A DNA stretch of 63,195 nt, from the NCBI RefSeq assembly GCF_004358675.1, contig NZ_SMZO01000021.1, positions 1 through 63,195 of the forward strand, in the 5' to 3' direction. Each line of letters opens with the position of its first letter. Position 1 is the first letter of the stretch. This document shows positions 36,566 through 45,500 of this stretch, in pieces. This DNA comes from Meridianimarinicoccus aquatilis (GTDB taxonomy: Bacteria > Pseudomonadota > Alphaproteobacteria > Rhodobacterales > Rhodobacteraceae). Under the pieces are notes generated by a model that saw nothing but the letters and a program-made list of their open reading frames with translations, made no database searches and was not told where the DNA came from. The position numbers and the translations under genes are program-made.

Positions 36566-37525
36566 TCAGCCGCGGCGACGACGCCGTCCGCTTCGGCCCG
36601 AACCGGTTTGTTGCGCAACACTGCTGGCTTCTGCGAAGGATGTGCCTTCGGCCACTGCATCAAGCACGCGGGAAAAGCCGATCCAATTGCCGCCATTTGC
36701 ATCATGATTCATCAGAAAATTCGCCGCCCGGATGGCTTCCATTTCGACGGGGCGGACCGGGTTCATGATGGCACTTGTCATGCCTGCGCCGATGGCCATG
36801 GGAAGAAACGCCGCGTTGATGCCGTGGCGATGCGGCAAGCCGAAGCTGATGTTCGACGCGCCGCACGTTGTGTTGACACCCAACTCTTCCCGCAATCGGC
36901 GCACCAGTGTGAACACCTGTCTGCCGGCGCTCGGCATTGCGCCCACTGGCATAACCAAGGGATCGACCACGATGTCGTGTGCGGGGATACCGAAATCTGC
37001 TGCCCGCTGAACGATTTTCTTGGCAACCTCAAAGCGGATATCGGGATCTTCTGAAATGCCTGTGTCATCGTTTGAAATGGCGACCACGGGAACATTGTAT
37101 TTCTTCACCAGCGGCAGGATCAATTCCAGTCGCTCTTCTTCGCCTGTGACGGAATTCAGCAAGGGGCGGCCTTTGGCCAACTCAAGCCCTTTCTCAAGAG
37201 CAGCGGGAACAGAACTGTCGATGCACAGCGGCACGTCGACCAACCTTTGAACCAAGTCAATCATTTGCCCCATCAGCGGCGGCTCGGTCTCGTTCGGGTT
37301 CGGGTTCGAATTATACACAACGCCTGCATTCACATCGAGGATCATCGCCCCGCACGCCACCTGCTCAATGGCGTCCCGTTCCACGGTGCTGAAATCGCCG
37401 GCTTCCAATTCGGCGGCAAGTTTCTTGCGGCCTGTCGGGTTGATCCGCTCGCCTATCACACAGAACGGTTCGTCAAAGCCGATGGTCACGGTGCGGGTTG
37501 CGGATTCGACGGTTGTTCTGGTCAT
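36566..37525 (-). CDS. Methyltetrahydrofolate:corrinoid methyltransferase (pterin-binding MetH-like subunit)
   Basis: 319 residues. A TIM-barrel of the pterin-binding family, with the N-terminal VIGERINPTGRKKLAAEL, GAMILDVNAGV, LCIDSSVPAALEKGL, LLNSVTGEEERLE, VVAISNDDTGI, DPLVMPVGA and TTCGASNISFGLPHR, i.e. the residues that hold methyl-THF in MeTr and in the second module of MetH. There is no homocysteine or B12 domain. The C-terminus ends in a run of arginines and glycines (SGRSGRRRRRG). It lies five bases after the HAD gene. Likely role: moving the methyl group of methyl-THF to a separate corrinoid protein, as in split methionine synthase. Confidence 0.9.
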   Translation of the reverse strand: MTRTTVESATRTVTIGFDEPFCVIGERINPTGRKKLAAELEAGDFSTVERDAIEQVACGAMILDVNAGVVYNSNPNPNETEPPLMGQMIDLVQRLVDVPLCIDSSVPAALEKGLELAKGRPLLNSVTGEEERLELILPLVKKYNVPVVAISNDDTGISEDPDIRFEVAKKIVQRAADFGIPAHDIVVDPLVMPVGAMPSAGRQVFTLVRRLREELGVNTTCGASNISFGLPHRHGINAAFLPMAIGAGMTSAIMNPVRPVEMEAIRAANFLMNHDANGGNWIGFSRVLDAVAEGTSFAEASSVAQQTGSGRSGRRRRRG

Positions 37526-37530
37526 TGGGC

Positions 37531-38199
37531 TTATCCTTTCAGCCGGGCGAGAAGCGCGGGAAGTTCGGGGTCGGAAAAGTCGTTTACGGTTGCCTGCGCC
37601 CCGCTTGCGCGGAGAGCCGCATCGTTCAACGAGGATCGGACGCCAACGGTGAAGGCCCCTGAAGCGCGGGCCGCGCGAAGGCCAGATGGGCTGTCTTCAA
37701 AGGCAATGCACCGGGTTGGAGCAACGCCGAGGCTGTCCATCGCCGCCAGATACGGGTCCGGGTAAGGCTTCGCGCGGGCGCATTCCTCGCCGATTACAAC
37801 GGTTTCGAATGTCGTTTCCAACCCGATCGCCGACAGCATCGTCAGCGCGTTCAATCGCGGGGCGTTGGTCACAACGGCCAGTCCCCACCCTTGACGTCGG
37901 GCGAAGTCCAGCAGTTCTACCACTCCTGGCATTGGGGGCGCGTGTGCGCCCAGAAGGTCGCGGAACCGGGCCTCTTTGTCATCTGACATCGCTTGGGCAT
38001 TTTGCTTTGGGAAATGCTTTTCGAAAATGTCGCCGTTATGGTGGCCGTGAATTTCGCGGAAATAGAACGCCTCATCAATCGTGTGCCCGTGCTCTGCAAA
38101 CAGATCACGGAAGACTTTGAAATGCAGTGTGTCGGAATTGATAAGTGTTCCGTCCAAGTCGAAAAGAAGGGCAGCGGTTGGGGAGGGGAGTGATGTCAC
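37531..38199 (-). CDS. HAD-family phosphatase
   Basis: 222 residues from a GTG whose second to fourth bases overlap the metF stop (GTGA). HAD motifs: I ALLFDLDGTLINSD (nucleophile Asp and acid Asp), II AVVTNAP, III lysine in ARAKPYPDPY, IV CIAFEDSPSGLRAA. The helical cap of about 70 residues places it in the beta-phosphoglucomutase/phosphoglycolate type. Substrate unknown. Being wedged between metF and the methyltransferase with a four-base overlap suggests a housekeeping task for the pathway, for example removal of a phosphorylated by-product, but this is a guess. Confidence 0.85.
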   Translation of the reverse strand: MTSLPSPTAALLFDLDGTLINSDTLHFKVFRDLFAEHGHTIDEAFYFREIHGHHNGDIFEKHFPKQNAQAMSDDKEARFRDLLGAHAPPMPGVVELLDFARRQGWGLAVVTNAPRLNALTMLSAIGLETTFETVVIGEECARAKPYPDPYLAAMDSLGVAPTRCIAFEDSPSGLRAARASGAFTVGVRSSLNDAALRASGAQATVNDFSDPELPALLARLKG

Positions 38200-39110
38200 G
38201 ACGGCTCCTGTGGCTTGGAATGGGCCTGTGCCCAGTCTGTTGCCGCAGTAATGCCGCCAAGCGGGAAAAAGTGAACCCGGTCAATTGCGAAGTCCGGATT
38301 GGAGGATTTGTGCACAGCGAGCGCGCGAAGCATCTCCAGTGGCTCGAAGGGTCGAACAAGTCGGGTGACGTCCCGTGCCCGGCGTTGCAGGACCCGCAAA
38401 GATGGGCCAACACCGCACGCCACAGAAAAGCGGATCAGCGTTTGCAGTTTGGCGGGGCCTGCCACACCAATATGGATCGGCATGTCAATCCCTTCGGCGC
38501 CAAGACGGTCCGCCCATGCAATCACCGGCTCGGGCTCAAAGCAGAATTGCGTCACAAGCGCGACGGCAGCGTCTGTTCTCGACTTGAAATCCTGCTTCCA
38601 GCGCAGGGCATCCATCACGGCGCGGTCAGATCCATCGGGATCGATGTCGCGGTTGCCTTCGGGGTGGCCTGCGACATGCAAGCGTGTGAACCCGGCGCGG
38701 TCAAACTCGCCGGAATCCAGAAGTTGCATGGAATTGTCGAATGCACCGGTGGGCGCACTGACGCCGCCCGCCAGAACCAGTGCCTGGTGAACGCCGGCTT
38801 CCCCTTGATATCTTGCGATCCAATCGGCAAGCGTCGCCGCGTCGGGTATCAGACGCGCGGGGAAATGTGGCATGGGGTTGAACCCTGCGTGCGCAAGGCG
38901 CGCGGCGGTTGCCACCATGTCCTCAATCGGGGTGCCGTCTATGTGCGCGATGTAGACGCGGGTCCCGGCTGGAAGCAGCGTAGAAAAGTCATCGATCTTT
39001 GCGGCCGTCCTTGGCATGACTTCGACCGAGAAATCGTTCAGAAGGTTGCTTAGGGCGGATTGCGCCGATGGCGACGCGTCTGGGCGACGTCGGAAATCGA
39101 TAAGAGCCAT
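38196..39110 (-). CDS. metF: Methylenetetrahydrofolate reductase (MetF-like)
   Basis: 304 residues with AAGGAAA upstream. It shows the MTHFR barrel: FSVEVMPRTAAKIDDF at strand 1, RVYIAHIDGTPIEDMVATAARLAHAGFNPMPHFPARLIPD, ALVLAGGVSAPTGAFD, HVAGHPEGNRDIDPDG and TQFCFEPEPVIAWADRLGAEG. The region corresponding to the catalytic Glu of E. coli MetF (F-E-x-x-P) appears as VEVMP. It should make 5-methyl-THF for the methyltransferase encoded two genes downstream. The order is virulence-factor-domain gene, metF, HAD gene, methyltransferase, with spacings of 24, -4 and 5 bases, so they form one operon. Confidence 0.88.
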   Translation of the reverse strand: MALIDFRRRPDASPSAQSALSNLLNDFSVEVMPRTAAKIDDFSTLLPAGTRVYIAHIDGTPIEDMVATAARLAHAGFNPMPHFPARLIPDAATLADWIARYQGEAGVHQALVLAGGVSAPTGAFDNSMQLLDSGEFDRAGFTRLHVAGHPEGNRDIDPDGSDRAVMDALRWKQDFKSRTDAAVALVTQFCFEPEPVIAWADRLGAEGIDMPIHIGVAGPAKLQTLIRFSVACGVGPSLRVLQRRARDVTRLVRPFEPLEMLRALAVHKSSNPDFAIDRVHFFPLGGITAATDWAQAHSKPQEPS

Positions 39111-39134
39111 GCGCAGTTTCCTTTGTCGCCGGGA

Positions 39135-39422
39135 TCACGCCCAGCCGTTATTTTCGATGAGCTTTTTGAGATGATCGTTGTCGTAGTCTCGTTCGATCCG
39201 GGCGGCGACCTGCGCAGCATCTGTATCGCTGTCGTCTTTGGCTGGTGCCTTGCGCCATTGGGCAAGATAGTCATCGGTTCCCGCAGCGCCACTGCGCATT
39301 GCGGCCCGGTCTATTGCCTGCTCAAACCTTTCAGTCAGAGTGACTTTTTTAGCGTTGCGCCCCCGGCCAGCAAGAACCTGGGCAGGAATATCACGCCAAT
39401 AGACAATTTTGATGCCGGACAT
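39135..39422 (-). CDS. Small virulence-factor-domain protein at the head of the metF operon
   Basis: 95 residues from the ATG at 39422 (MSGIKIVYWRDIPAQVLAGRG), with AGGGGCG seven bases away; the long upstream frame is rejected. It matches the small family annotated as virulence factor: N-terminal strand IKIVYWRDIPAQV, RNAKKVTLTERFEQAIDRAAM, then DDYLAQWRK and a C-terminal helix NDHLKKLIENNGWA. The name comes from old annotation and has no proven meaning. In this operon it precedes metF by 24 bases, so a role in methyl-group or corrinoid metabolism is more credible than virulence. Confidence 0.8.
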   Translation of the reverse strand: MSGIKIVYWRDIPAQVLAGRGRNAKKVTLTERFEQAIDRAAMRSGAAGTDDYLAQWRKAPAKDDSDTDAAQVAARIERDYDNDHLKKLIENNGWA

Positions 39423-39642
39423 TTCTCGCCCCTGAATTCTTGCCGTACCCAAATTGCTAACAGCCCTGTTTCTCGGGTCATGGCCTGATTTCGACCCTGC
39501 GGGGTCTGTCCGCGACCCAAAGCCGCGAATGCAGGGACGCGCGGCGCAATCGTGAAGCGCCAAGTCGCACAAGACCTGTAGCGCGGCTTGCGTCATTGCC
39601 TTGTGGTGTTTACATTTAACACAACTGAAAATGGAGGGCGTA

Positions 39643-40776
39643 ATGGCGCCCAAGCGTCTCGGCCCCGCGGCTGTGATCCCGGCAACGGTTGATCGCGCGC
39701 GGCGTATCGCACCCAGAATAGAGCCGTATGCGGCGCTTGATCTGGGAACTAATAGCTGCCGCATGCTGATTGCCCGTCCTGACGGGCATCAGGTGAGGAT
39801 CATCGACAGCTTTTCCAAAGCTGTTCAACTTGGCGCCGGTCTTGAGTCGTCGGGGAATTTGTCGCGCATGTCCATTCGCCGGACTGTGCAGGCCCTGCGC
39901 GTGTGCCAGCGCAAGTTGGAACAGCATAACGTGAGCAAAATGCGACTTGTCGCAACCGAAGCCTGTCGGCGTGCCCGCAATGGCAATGCGTTCATTTCGC
40001 AAGTTCTGCGCGAAACTGGTCTGCGGCTGGACGTCATCACCCCTGAAGAAGAAGCGCGGCTTGCCGTGGTCAGTTGCGGGCCGCTTGTCCATGCTGAAGC
40101 AGAACAATTGCTGGTGGTGGATATTGGCGGCGGGTCAACCGAGCTTGTTTGGATTGATCTCTCACAGGTCGCACCGGAACACCGTTCCGCTGCGGTTCTT
40201 TCGCTTCACGATTGCTCTTTCGCCAATGCGGGATTCGGAGCGCGGGTTGTGGACTGGATTTCTGTGCCTCTGGGCGTTGCGACCCTGCGGGACCGGTTTT
40301 CCGATGTGCAGGACGATGCCGGGGCCTTCGCCTTGATGAGTTGGTACTTCGAAGAGAATTTGGCAGATTTCATCCCATATGCGGGAACGCACCGCAAAGC
40401 CGGGTTCCAGATTGTGGGCACTTCCGGCACCGTGACCACAGTTGCTGCGTCGCATCTGGGGTTGCGCCGGTATGACCGTGCCTTGGTGGATGGGCTGGTT
40501 TTGACCTCTGATGAAATTGACGCCGTGATCCGAGACTACTTGCGTCTTGGCCCGGAAGGGCGCAAGAGCGACGGCCGCATTGGGCGTGACCGGCATATGC
40601 TGATCATGCCCGGCGCGGCGATCCTGCAAGCCCTCTTGCGGCTATGGCCCACAGACCGTCTTTCGGTGGCGGATCGGGGTCTGCGCGAAGGTTTGCTTTA
40701 TGCACAGATGAGCCGCGACGGGGTGTTCCCGACGGCAGACAGACCGGCTGGAATGTCGGGCGGAAAGGGCGCCTGA
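39643..40776 (+). CDS. Ppx/GppA-family phosphatase, short form
   Basis: 377 residues from the ATG preceded by GGAGGG; another ATG four codons upstream lacks a proper site. ASKHA motifs: [70 protein letters not shown]. The C-terminal HD-like domain of long Ppx enzymes is missing, so it resembles short GppA/Ppx proteins of alphaproteobacteria, which may act on pppGpp or polyphosphate. The rlmE gene starts one base after the stop codon, an arrangement I know from other alphaproteobacteria, suggesting co-expression with ribosome maturation. Confidence 0.9.
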   Translation: MAPKRLGPAAVIPATVDRARRIAPRIEPYAALDLGTNSCRMLIARPDGHQVRIIDSFSKAVQLGAGLESSGNLSRMSIRRTVQALRVCQRKLEQHNVSKMRLVATEACRRARNGNAFISQVLRETGLRLDVITPEEEARLAVVSCGPLVHAEAEQLLVVDIGGGSTELVWIDLSQVAPEHRSAAVLSLHDCSFANAGFGARVVDWISVPLGVATLRDRFSDVQDDAGAFALMSWYFEENLADFIPYAGTHRKAGFQIVGTSGTVTTVAASHLGLRRYDRALVDGLVLTSDEIDAVIRDYLRLGPEGRKSDGRIGRDRHMLIMPGAAILQALLRLWPTDRLSVADRGLREGLLYAQMSRDGVFPTADRPAGMSGGKGA

Positions 40777-40777
40777 A

Positions 40778-41521
40778 ATGGCCAAGAAAACCAGCGGCCG
40801 GGGGCAGCGAGATCTGTTTGTGAAGGTCAAGACAGCGCGCGGGCGCAAGATGTCATCGACCAAATGGTTGCAGCGTCAACTCAACGACCCGTACGTGGCG
40901 CGCGCGCGGGCCGAAGGGTATCGCGGGCGTGCAGCGTTCAAGATTATGGATCTGGACGACCAGTTCCGCTTTTTGGTGCCGGGGGCCCGCGTGGTCGATC
41001 TGGGCTGCGCTCCGGGCGGCTGGTTGCAGGTGGCTGTACCGCGGATCAATGCAGATGGCGAGAAGTCAGGTAAGGCGCGGGGGCGGATCATCGGGATTGA
41101 CCTTCAAGAGGTAGACCCGATCCCCGGCGCGGAAATCCATGTTCTCGATTTCATGGAAGAAGGGGCGGATATTCAGGTCAAGGAATGGCTTGGCGGCCCA
41201 GCGGATGTGGTCATGTCCGATATGGCCGCGTCCAGTTCGGGGCATAAACAGACCGATCACCTGCGCATTGTTGCCTTGTGCGAAGCCGCTGCTGAACTGG
41301 CCTTTGACGTGCTGGACGAAGGCGGCACGTTTGTGGCCAAAGTCCTTGCCGGCGGCGCAGAAGGGCAATTGCAGGCCCTTTTGAAAAAGCGGTTTGAAAA
41401 AGTGTCCAACGTCAAACCGCCATCAAGCCGGTCTGACAGTTCTGAAAAGTTCGTCGTGGCACGGGGGTATCGCGGACGCCCTGAGGCGGATGATGACGCA
41501 GAGGGCGCCGAGGCTGTATAA
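40778..41521 (+). CDS. rlmE: 23S rRNA (uridine-2'-O)-methyltransferase RlmE (FtsJ)
   Basis: 247 residues. Rossmann methyltransferase with the K-D-K-E tetrad: Lys in [11 protein letters not shown], Asp in [18 protein letters not shown], Lys in [11 protein letters not shown], Glu in [15 protein letters not shown] motif [15 protein letters not shown]. The enzyme methylates U2552 of 23S rRNA at a late stage of large-subunit assembly. A basic N-terminal extension ([18 protein letters not shown]) and an acidic tail ([12 protein letters not shown]) are usual in this group. It follows the Ppx/GppA gene by one base. Confidence 0.95.
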   Translation: MAKKTSGRGQRDLFVKVKTARGRKMSSTKWLQRQLNDPYVARARAEGYRGRAAFKIMDLDDQFRFLVPGARVVDLGCAPGGWLQVAVPRINADGEKSGKARGRIIGIDLQEVDPIPGAEIHVLDFMEEGADIQVKEWLGGPADVVMSDMAASSSGHKQTDHLRIVALCEAAAELAFDVLDEGGTFVAKVLAGGAEGQLQALLKKRFEKVSNVKPPSSRSDSSEKFVVARGYRGRPEADDDAEGAEAV

Positions 41522-41526
41522 GGGCC

Positions 41527-42657
41527 TCAGGCCAACGCCATGACCAGCCAGTACACGCCGCCAAGCCCGATCAGCACAGAAGCGGGTCGCGCGATGGCCG
41601 CCGTGTACCACGGCTTGTTCCGGAACCAGTACCCGACCGTTGCAAAGGCAATCGCGATAACCGCAAGTTGTCCGATCTCCACCCCGACGTTGAAGGCAGC
41701 CAACGAGGCGAGCCTCGCCCCCTCGGGCAAGCCGATTTCGGCCAGCATTGCCGCAAAACCCATCCCGTGAAGCAGGCCAAATCCTGCGACAATCGCAAGC
41801 CGGTTTCGCGCCTGCGCAGGGGTCGGCGCAGCCCCGGCTTTCCAAATATTTTCTACTGCGATCCATATGATCGAAGCGGCAATGATCGGCTCAACCAATC
41901 CGCGCGGCAAAGTCACAATGTCGAAGGTCGCCAAGCCCAAGGTCACACTGTGGGCGAGGGTAAAGGCGGTCACTTGCAAAAGCAGGGGACGCATCCGCGT
42001 TGAATAAAAGAACAGCCCGAGCACAAAGGCGATGTGATCCGCGCCTAGCGGGATGATATGGCGATATCCCGCGACGAGATAGCTGACCAAACCGCCTGAA
42101 AGACTTGTCCCCGCAGCTTGCAGTGGCGGGCTGGAAATCCCACCGGTCAGAAACCCGGTATATCCGTCTTCGCCTGTCTGCCGCAGGATCAGTGGACCCA
42201 TCATCGTTGACCATGAGAATGACACAGATGCGGAGTCGCTTGGCAGATCAGCGATGACCGTCAATGTCCCGTCGCGGGCCAAATCGGTCGATATGCCGTC
42301 GGGAACGGACACGCTTTGCAGCAAGACGGGCAGCACAGCGCCGTCAGACACAAGCCGGAAATTATTCGACAAACGCGGCCAAGCGGCGCGCACCCGTTTT
42401 TCAAGATCATCACCGGGCAAGCTTCGCAAGGCGTCGTGCTGGGCTGACAGAGGGCTATCGTTGGTGTTCTCAATGGCAGCCAAGTTCATTCCGACCAGAA
42501 CAGGCTCCAGCGGCATCATAATGCGCATCGTCACGTTTTGCGCATCTATGGTGATGTCCGCAACCGCAGGGCGGGTTTCGTGCGCCTGTGCCGTGGGAAC
42601 GGGGTCCAACAGAAAAAGGCATGTCAAAACGATCGTAAGGAAGCGCAAAAAATACAT
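41527..42657 (-). CDS. HupE/UreJ-family membrane protein with periplasmic domain
   Basis: 376 residues. A signal peptide (cleaved near AQAHE) leads a periplasmic N-terminal part of about 165 residues; the C-terminal half has six hydrophobic helices with the HupE/UreJ_2 pattern AGYRHIIPLGADHIAFVLGL, TAFTLAHSVTLGLA, ENIWKA, and GFGLLHGMGFAAML. The histidines and aspartate in these motifs would bind a metal. HupE/UreJ proteins are nickel permeases; metal specificity of the two-domain form is not established. A DUF4198 gene is divergent across 104 bases. Confidence 0.85.
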   Translation of the reverse strand: MYFLRFLTIVLTCLFLLDPVPTAQAHETRPAVADITIDAQNVTMRIMMPLEPVLVGMNLAAIENTNDSPLSAQHDALRSLPGDDLEKRVRAAWPRLSNNFRLVSDGAVLPVLLQSVSVPDGISTDLARDGTLTVIADLPSDSASVSFSWSTMMGPLILRQTGEDGYTGFLTGGISSPPLQAAGTSLSGGLVSYLVAGYRHIIPLGADHIAFVLGLFFYSTRMRPLLLQVTAFTLAHSVTLGLATFDIVTLPRGLVEPIIAASIIWIAVENIWKAGAAPTPAQARNRLAIVAGFGLLHGMGFAAMLAEIGLPEGARLASLAAFNVGVEIGQLAVIAIAFATVGYWFRNKPWYTAAIARPASVLIGLGGVYWLVMALA

Positions 42658-42761
42658 GGCGATCTCGTCTTGGGTGTGGTGTTGTTCCTGACCTAGCAGA
42701 TGTGACCTGTTTTGCCAGACGCGGCGCTCTATCAGGTCGCGCGGATCAAAGGAGTGATGGC

Positions 42762-43568
42762 ATGCGTTCCTTGCTAAAGGTTTTGTCGGCTCTTGTTGCG
42801 TTTGCCGCGGGTCCGGTGGCGGGTCATGAGTTCTGGATCGAACCGGTCAACTTCTCGGTTGCCCCCGGCGCTTTGGTAACGGCTGACCTGCGCGTCGGCG
42901 AGATGTTTGAAGGAACGACCTATTCGTACTTTCCGGATAATTTTCTGCGGTTTGACGCAGGTCCGGTTCAGGAGCCAAAGCCTGTTGCAGGGCGCATGGG
43001 CGACCGTCCCGCCATGGCGATGCAGACAGGCAAGCCGGGTCTTTGGGTCATTGTGCACGAGACGACGCCACTTTGGCTGACATATGATGGGTTTGAGCGC
43101 TTTGTAAGGTTCACCGATTTGCATGACCTCTCTGACGCGCAGCAATTACACACGGCGCGCGGTCTTCCCAGCGTGGGCTTTCGCGAGATGTATTATCGTC
43201 ATGCCAAGGCGCTTGTTGCGGTTGGTGATGCGCGGCGCGGTGCGGATCGCAGGGTTGGCCTGCTGGTCGAGATTGTGGCCGAGACAAATCCGTACGCAGT
43301 GATCGGCGGTGGCGAGGTGACCTTGCGGATGTATGAAACCGGGACGCCCCGCGCCAACGCCCAGATCGAGATTTACGTTCGCACGGTTGACGGGGTCGAA
43401 CAGCGCATGCTGCGCAGCGATGGCGAGGGGCGTGTGACCACGGCCTTGCCGTCAGGGGCGCAGGTCATGGCCAATTTCACTACCATCGCGCCGCTTGATG
43501 GTGATCCCGACGCGCGGGAGGCTGTTTGGATGTCACGCTGGGCCTCACTCACCTTCGCGATGCCCTAG
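42762..43568 (+). CDS. DUF4198-domain exported protein
   Basis: 268 residues from the ATG at 42762 with AAAGGAG upstream; a longer frame is rejected. Signal peptide MRSLLKVLSALVAFAAGPVAG ends just before HEFWIEP, which is the conserved DUF4198 N-terminus with a metal-binding-type histidine at the mature N-terminus. Beta-rich, with EVTLRMYETGTPRANAQIEIYV and GRVTTALPSGAQVM typical of the second, Ig-like part. DUF4198 (NikM-like) proteins often accompany nickel or cobalt uptake. The divergent HupE-like gene supports a metal role. It overlaps the convergent btaB stop by four bases. Confidence 0.82.
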   Translation: MRSLLKVLSALVAFAAGPVAGHEFWIEPVNFSVAPGALVTADLRVGEMFEGTTYSYFPDNFLRFDAGPVQEPKPVAGRMGDRPAMAMQTGKPGLWVIVHETTPLWLTYDGFERFVRFTDLHDLSDAQQLHTARGLPSVGFREMYYRHAKALVAVGDARRGADRRVGLLVEIVAETNPYAVIGGGEVTLRMYETGTPRANAQIEIYVRTVDGVEQRMLRSDGEGRVTTALPSGAQVMANFTTIAPLDGDPDAREAVWMSRWASLTFAMP

Positions 43569-44248
43569 GGCGCTGTTTGACCTGCATTGGGCAGGGGCGG
43601 CCGAATACGCCCAAGAACGGCATAGTCACGGTAAAGATGATCAACGTCTGCCGTGCCACGATTCTTTGCTGCAAGTGTCTGGATCTGGGCGGTCAGTTCT
43701 GCGCGCGGGGCGACATGAAACAGCGCCAGCCAGGCCAACAACCCTTTTGAGAACCATCTTGGCAGTTGCTTTTGCTGACTGAAATCCACCAGCGCGAGTT
43801 GACCGCCCGGCGCTGTCTGACCGAGGCTACGGGCCAGCGCTGTTTGCCAATCTGGGATCATGGACAGGCTATAGGAAATGAACACACGGTCAAAATTTGG
43901 CAGGCCAAACAACCCTTGTGCCGTGAAGTCGGTCGCGTCCGCCTGAACCAATGTCGTGCGATCCGAAAGCCCGGCCCGTTTCAGATTGGAACGGGCCGTC
44001 GTTAGCATTTCAGTCGAAATATCAAAGCCGAAAAGTTGCGCGTTCGGGTATCTTTGCCCGACCTTGATCAGGTTTCGACCGGTTCCGCAGGCGACCTCCA
44101 GCACGGTGCCGCCGGGTGGTACATCGAGCCCTTCAATCAGCCGGTCGCGCCCCAGCAAATAGTATTTGCGGGTAAAGTCATAAATGAACCGCTGGTTGCG
44201 ATAGACCGCGTTCATCAATTGGTCGTGGCCGGTTGAATGATCGCTCAT
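43565..44248 (-). CDS. btaB: Diacylglyceryl-homoserine N-methyltransferase (BtaB-type)
   Basis: 227 residues. SAM-dependent methyltransferase with motif I VLEVACGTGRNLIKVG, motif II LFGFDISTEMLTTA, VQADATDF and FISYSLSMIPDW. In betaine-lipid synthesis BtaB methylates diacylglyceryl-homoserine three times to give DGTS. The identification rests mainly on the gene order plcP-btaA-btaB: the start codon lies three bases after the btaA stop. Length is somewhat greater than the Rhodobacter sphaeroides enzyme. Confidence 0.87.
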   Translation of the reverse strand: MSDHSTGHDQLMNAVYRNQRFIYDFTRKYYLLGRDRLIEGLDVPPGGTVLEVACGTGRNLIKVGQRYPNAQLFGFDISTEMLTTARSNLKRAGLSDRTTLVQADATDFTAQGLFGLPNFDRVFISYSLSMIPDWQTALARSLGQTAPGGQLALVDFSQQKQLPRWFSKGLLAWLALFHVAPRAELTAQIQTLAAKNRGTADVDHLYRDYAVLGRIRPPLPNAGQTAP

Positions 44249-44251
44249 CTG

Positions 44252-45478
44252 TCAGCCTCTGAATTTATAGACGTGCACGCCGCCATAAATTGCCGAACGG
44301 TCCTCGGCCCAGAGTTGGCCGCAGCCGGGTTGATACCTCCAGCGGGCAAGAAGTGCGTCAGGCACCCGGCCCGGCAGGATGTCAGGCCCGCCGCCGGTAC
44401 GATACAAAACGCGGGCACCGGACGCAGCGGTGCGGGTGATCTGGGTCCAAAGGGCGGTAAGCTGTGCGTCGCTCATCCAGTCTTGTGCGTCGAGCAGAAC
44501 AAAGGCTTGGGTGCTGTCCTCATCCCGATCGGCAAGCATGTCGGTCAGGTTGCGATTGACGATGCTTGCAAGCGGGGCATAGGCGCGCACCGCGTCATAA
44601 TTTGCGGGATCAAGATAGGGCGGCACGGGTCCGGTGCCGTCGTCGCGATACCCGCGGTTGAACGCGGCCCATGCGAAGTAGTTGTCAGAAATTGGAAAGT
44701 CGCACATCAGCTTGCGTGTGCGTTCGCGCAGCACCGGAACGATGTCACCGCCACCATCAAGAGCCAGTTTTTCGAATTGTGCCGGTGGAATGCCGAGACC
44801 GAAAAGCGATGCGCGGCGGCGCGCGAGAACACGTATCAGGCGATTTTCAAACAGGGGCGCCATTTGGGCATCGAAGAAGGCCCGCTGATCTTCCATGGTT
44901 CGCGAAGCCAAAAAGGGGCGGTAGTCCACACCCGCCATCCGCGAGATATGATGCATTGCGGTGATGAAGCGACCAAGAGCGCCAAAGCGATAAAAGCCGC
45001 GCGCGAACATTTCGATCCGCCGGGGCAGGGTGCCTTGACGGGCTTCCCACCATGTGCGGCTGACCGGGTCCAGAACCGGGGCGATGTAGCGATCATACAG
45101 TGCCGGATTGCCCGGGCGATCTGCATGCCCAAAAAAGTCGTAAAACGCGGCCTGATCGGGCAACGCCGTGGCTGATGCAATCTTGAGACGGTTCAACGCC
45201 ACATGGGCTGGCGACAAATCCACTGCCGTCACTGATCCCGGGGCGGCGGTAAGATAGCTCATCATGTTGCACCCGCCCGAGGCGATGCAGACGATATTGT
45301 CACCCGGCTGAAGCGCTAAGCCCTTCATATCGACAACTGGGTCTTCCCAGATTTGCGCGTAGACAAGGCCCTGAAATAGTCGCGAAAAGGCGCGTTCTTG
45401 TAAGCCTGTTCTGCTTAGGGCGCGGTTTTGATGGACGGCACCGGAAAGCTGCTTTCGTGCAAGGTTGGTCTGCGGCAT
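44252..45478 (-). CDS. btaA: S-adenosylmethionine:diacylglycerol 3-amino-3-carboxypropyl transferase (BtaA, DUF3419)
   Basis: 408 residues from the ATG at 45478 (MPQTNLARKQLSGAVHQN), preceded by AAAGGAC; the 29-codon upstream extension overlaps plcP. The DUF3419 pattern is clear: FSRLFQGLVYAQIWEDPVVDM, IVCIASGGCNMMSYLTAAPGSVTAVDLSPAHVALNRLK, then the second half with LFGLGIPPAQ and FVLLDAQDWM. BtaA moves the aminocarboxypropyl group of SAM to diacylglycerol. It begins 22 bases after plcP ends and is followed by btaB, giving a complete lipid-remodelling operon. Confidence 0.93.
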   Translation of the reverse strand: MPQTNLARKQLSGAVHQNRALSRTGLQERAFSRLFQGLVYAQIWEDPVVDMKGLALQPGDNIVCIASGGCNMMSYLTAAPGSVTAVDLSPAHVALNRLKIASATALPDQAAFYDFFGHADRPGNPALYDRYIAPVLDPVSRTWWEARQGTLPRRIEMFARGFYRFGALGRFITAMHHISRMAGVDYRPFLASRTMEDQRAFFDAQMAPLFENRLIRVLARRRASLFGLGIPPAQFEKLALDGGGDIVPVLRERTRKLMCDFPISDNYFAWAAFNRGYRDDGTGPVPPYLDPANYDAVRAYAPLASIVNRNLTDMLADRDEDSTQAFVLLDAQDWMSDAQLTALWTQITRTAASGARVLYRTGGGPDILPGRVPDALLARWRYQPGCGQLWAEDRSAIYGGVHVYKFRG

Positions 45479-45500
45479 GTGCGATTGTCCTTTGGGGTCG

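Noticed and set aside
38145-39053. 302-codon open frame opposite metF
   Set aside because: Shadow of metF; the minus strand has the MTHFR motifs.
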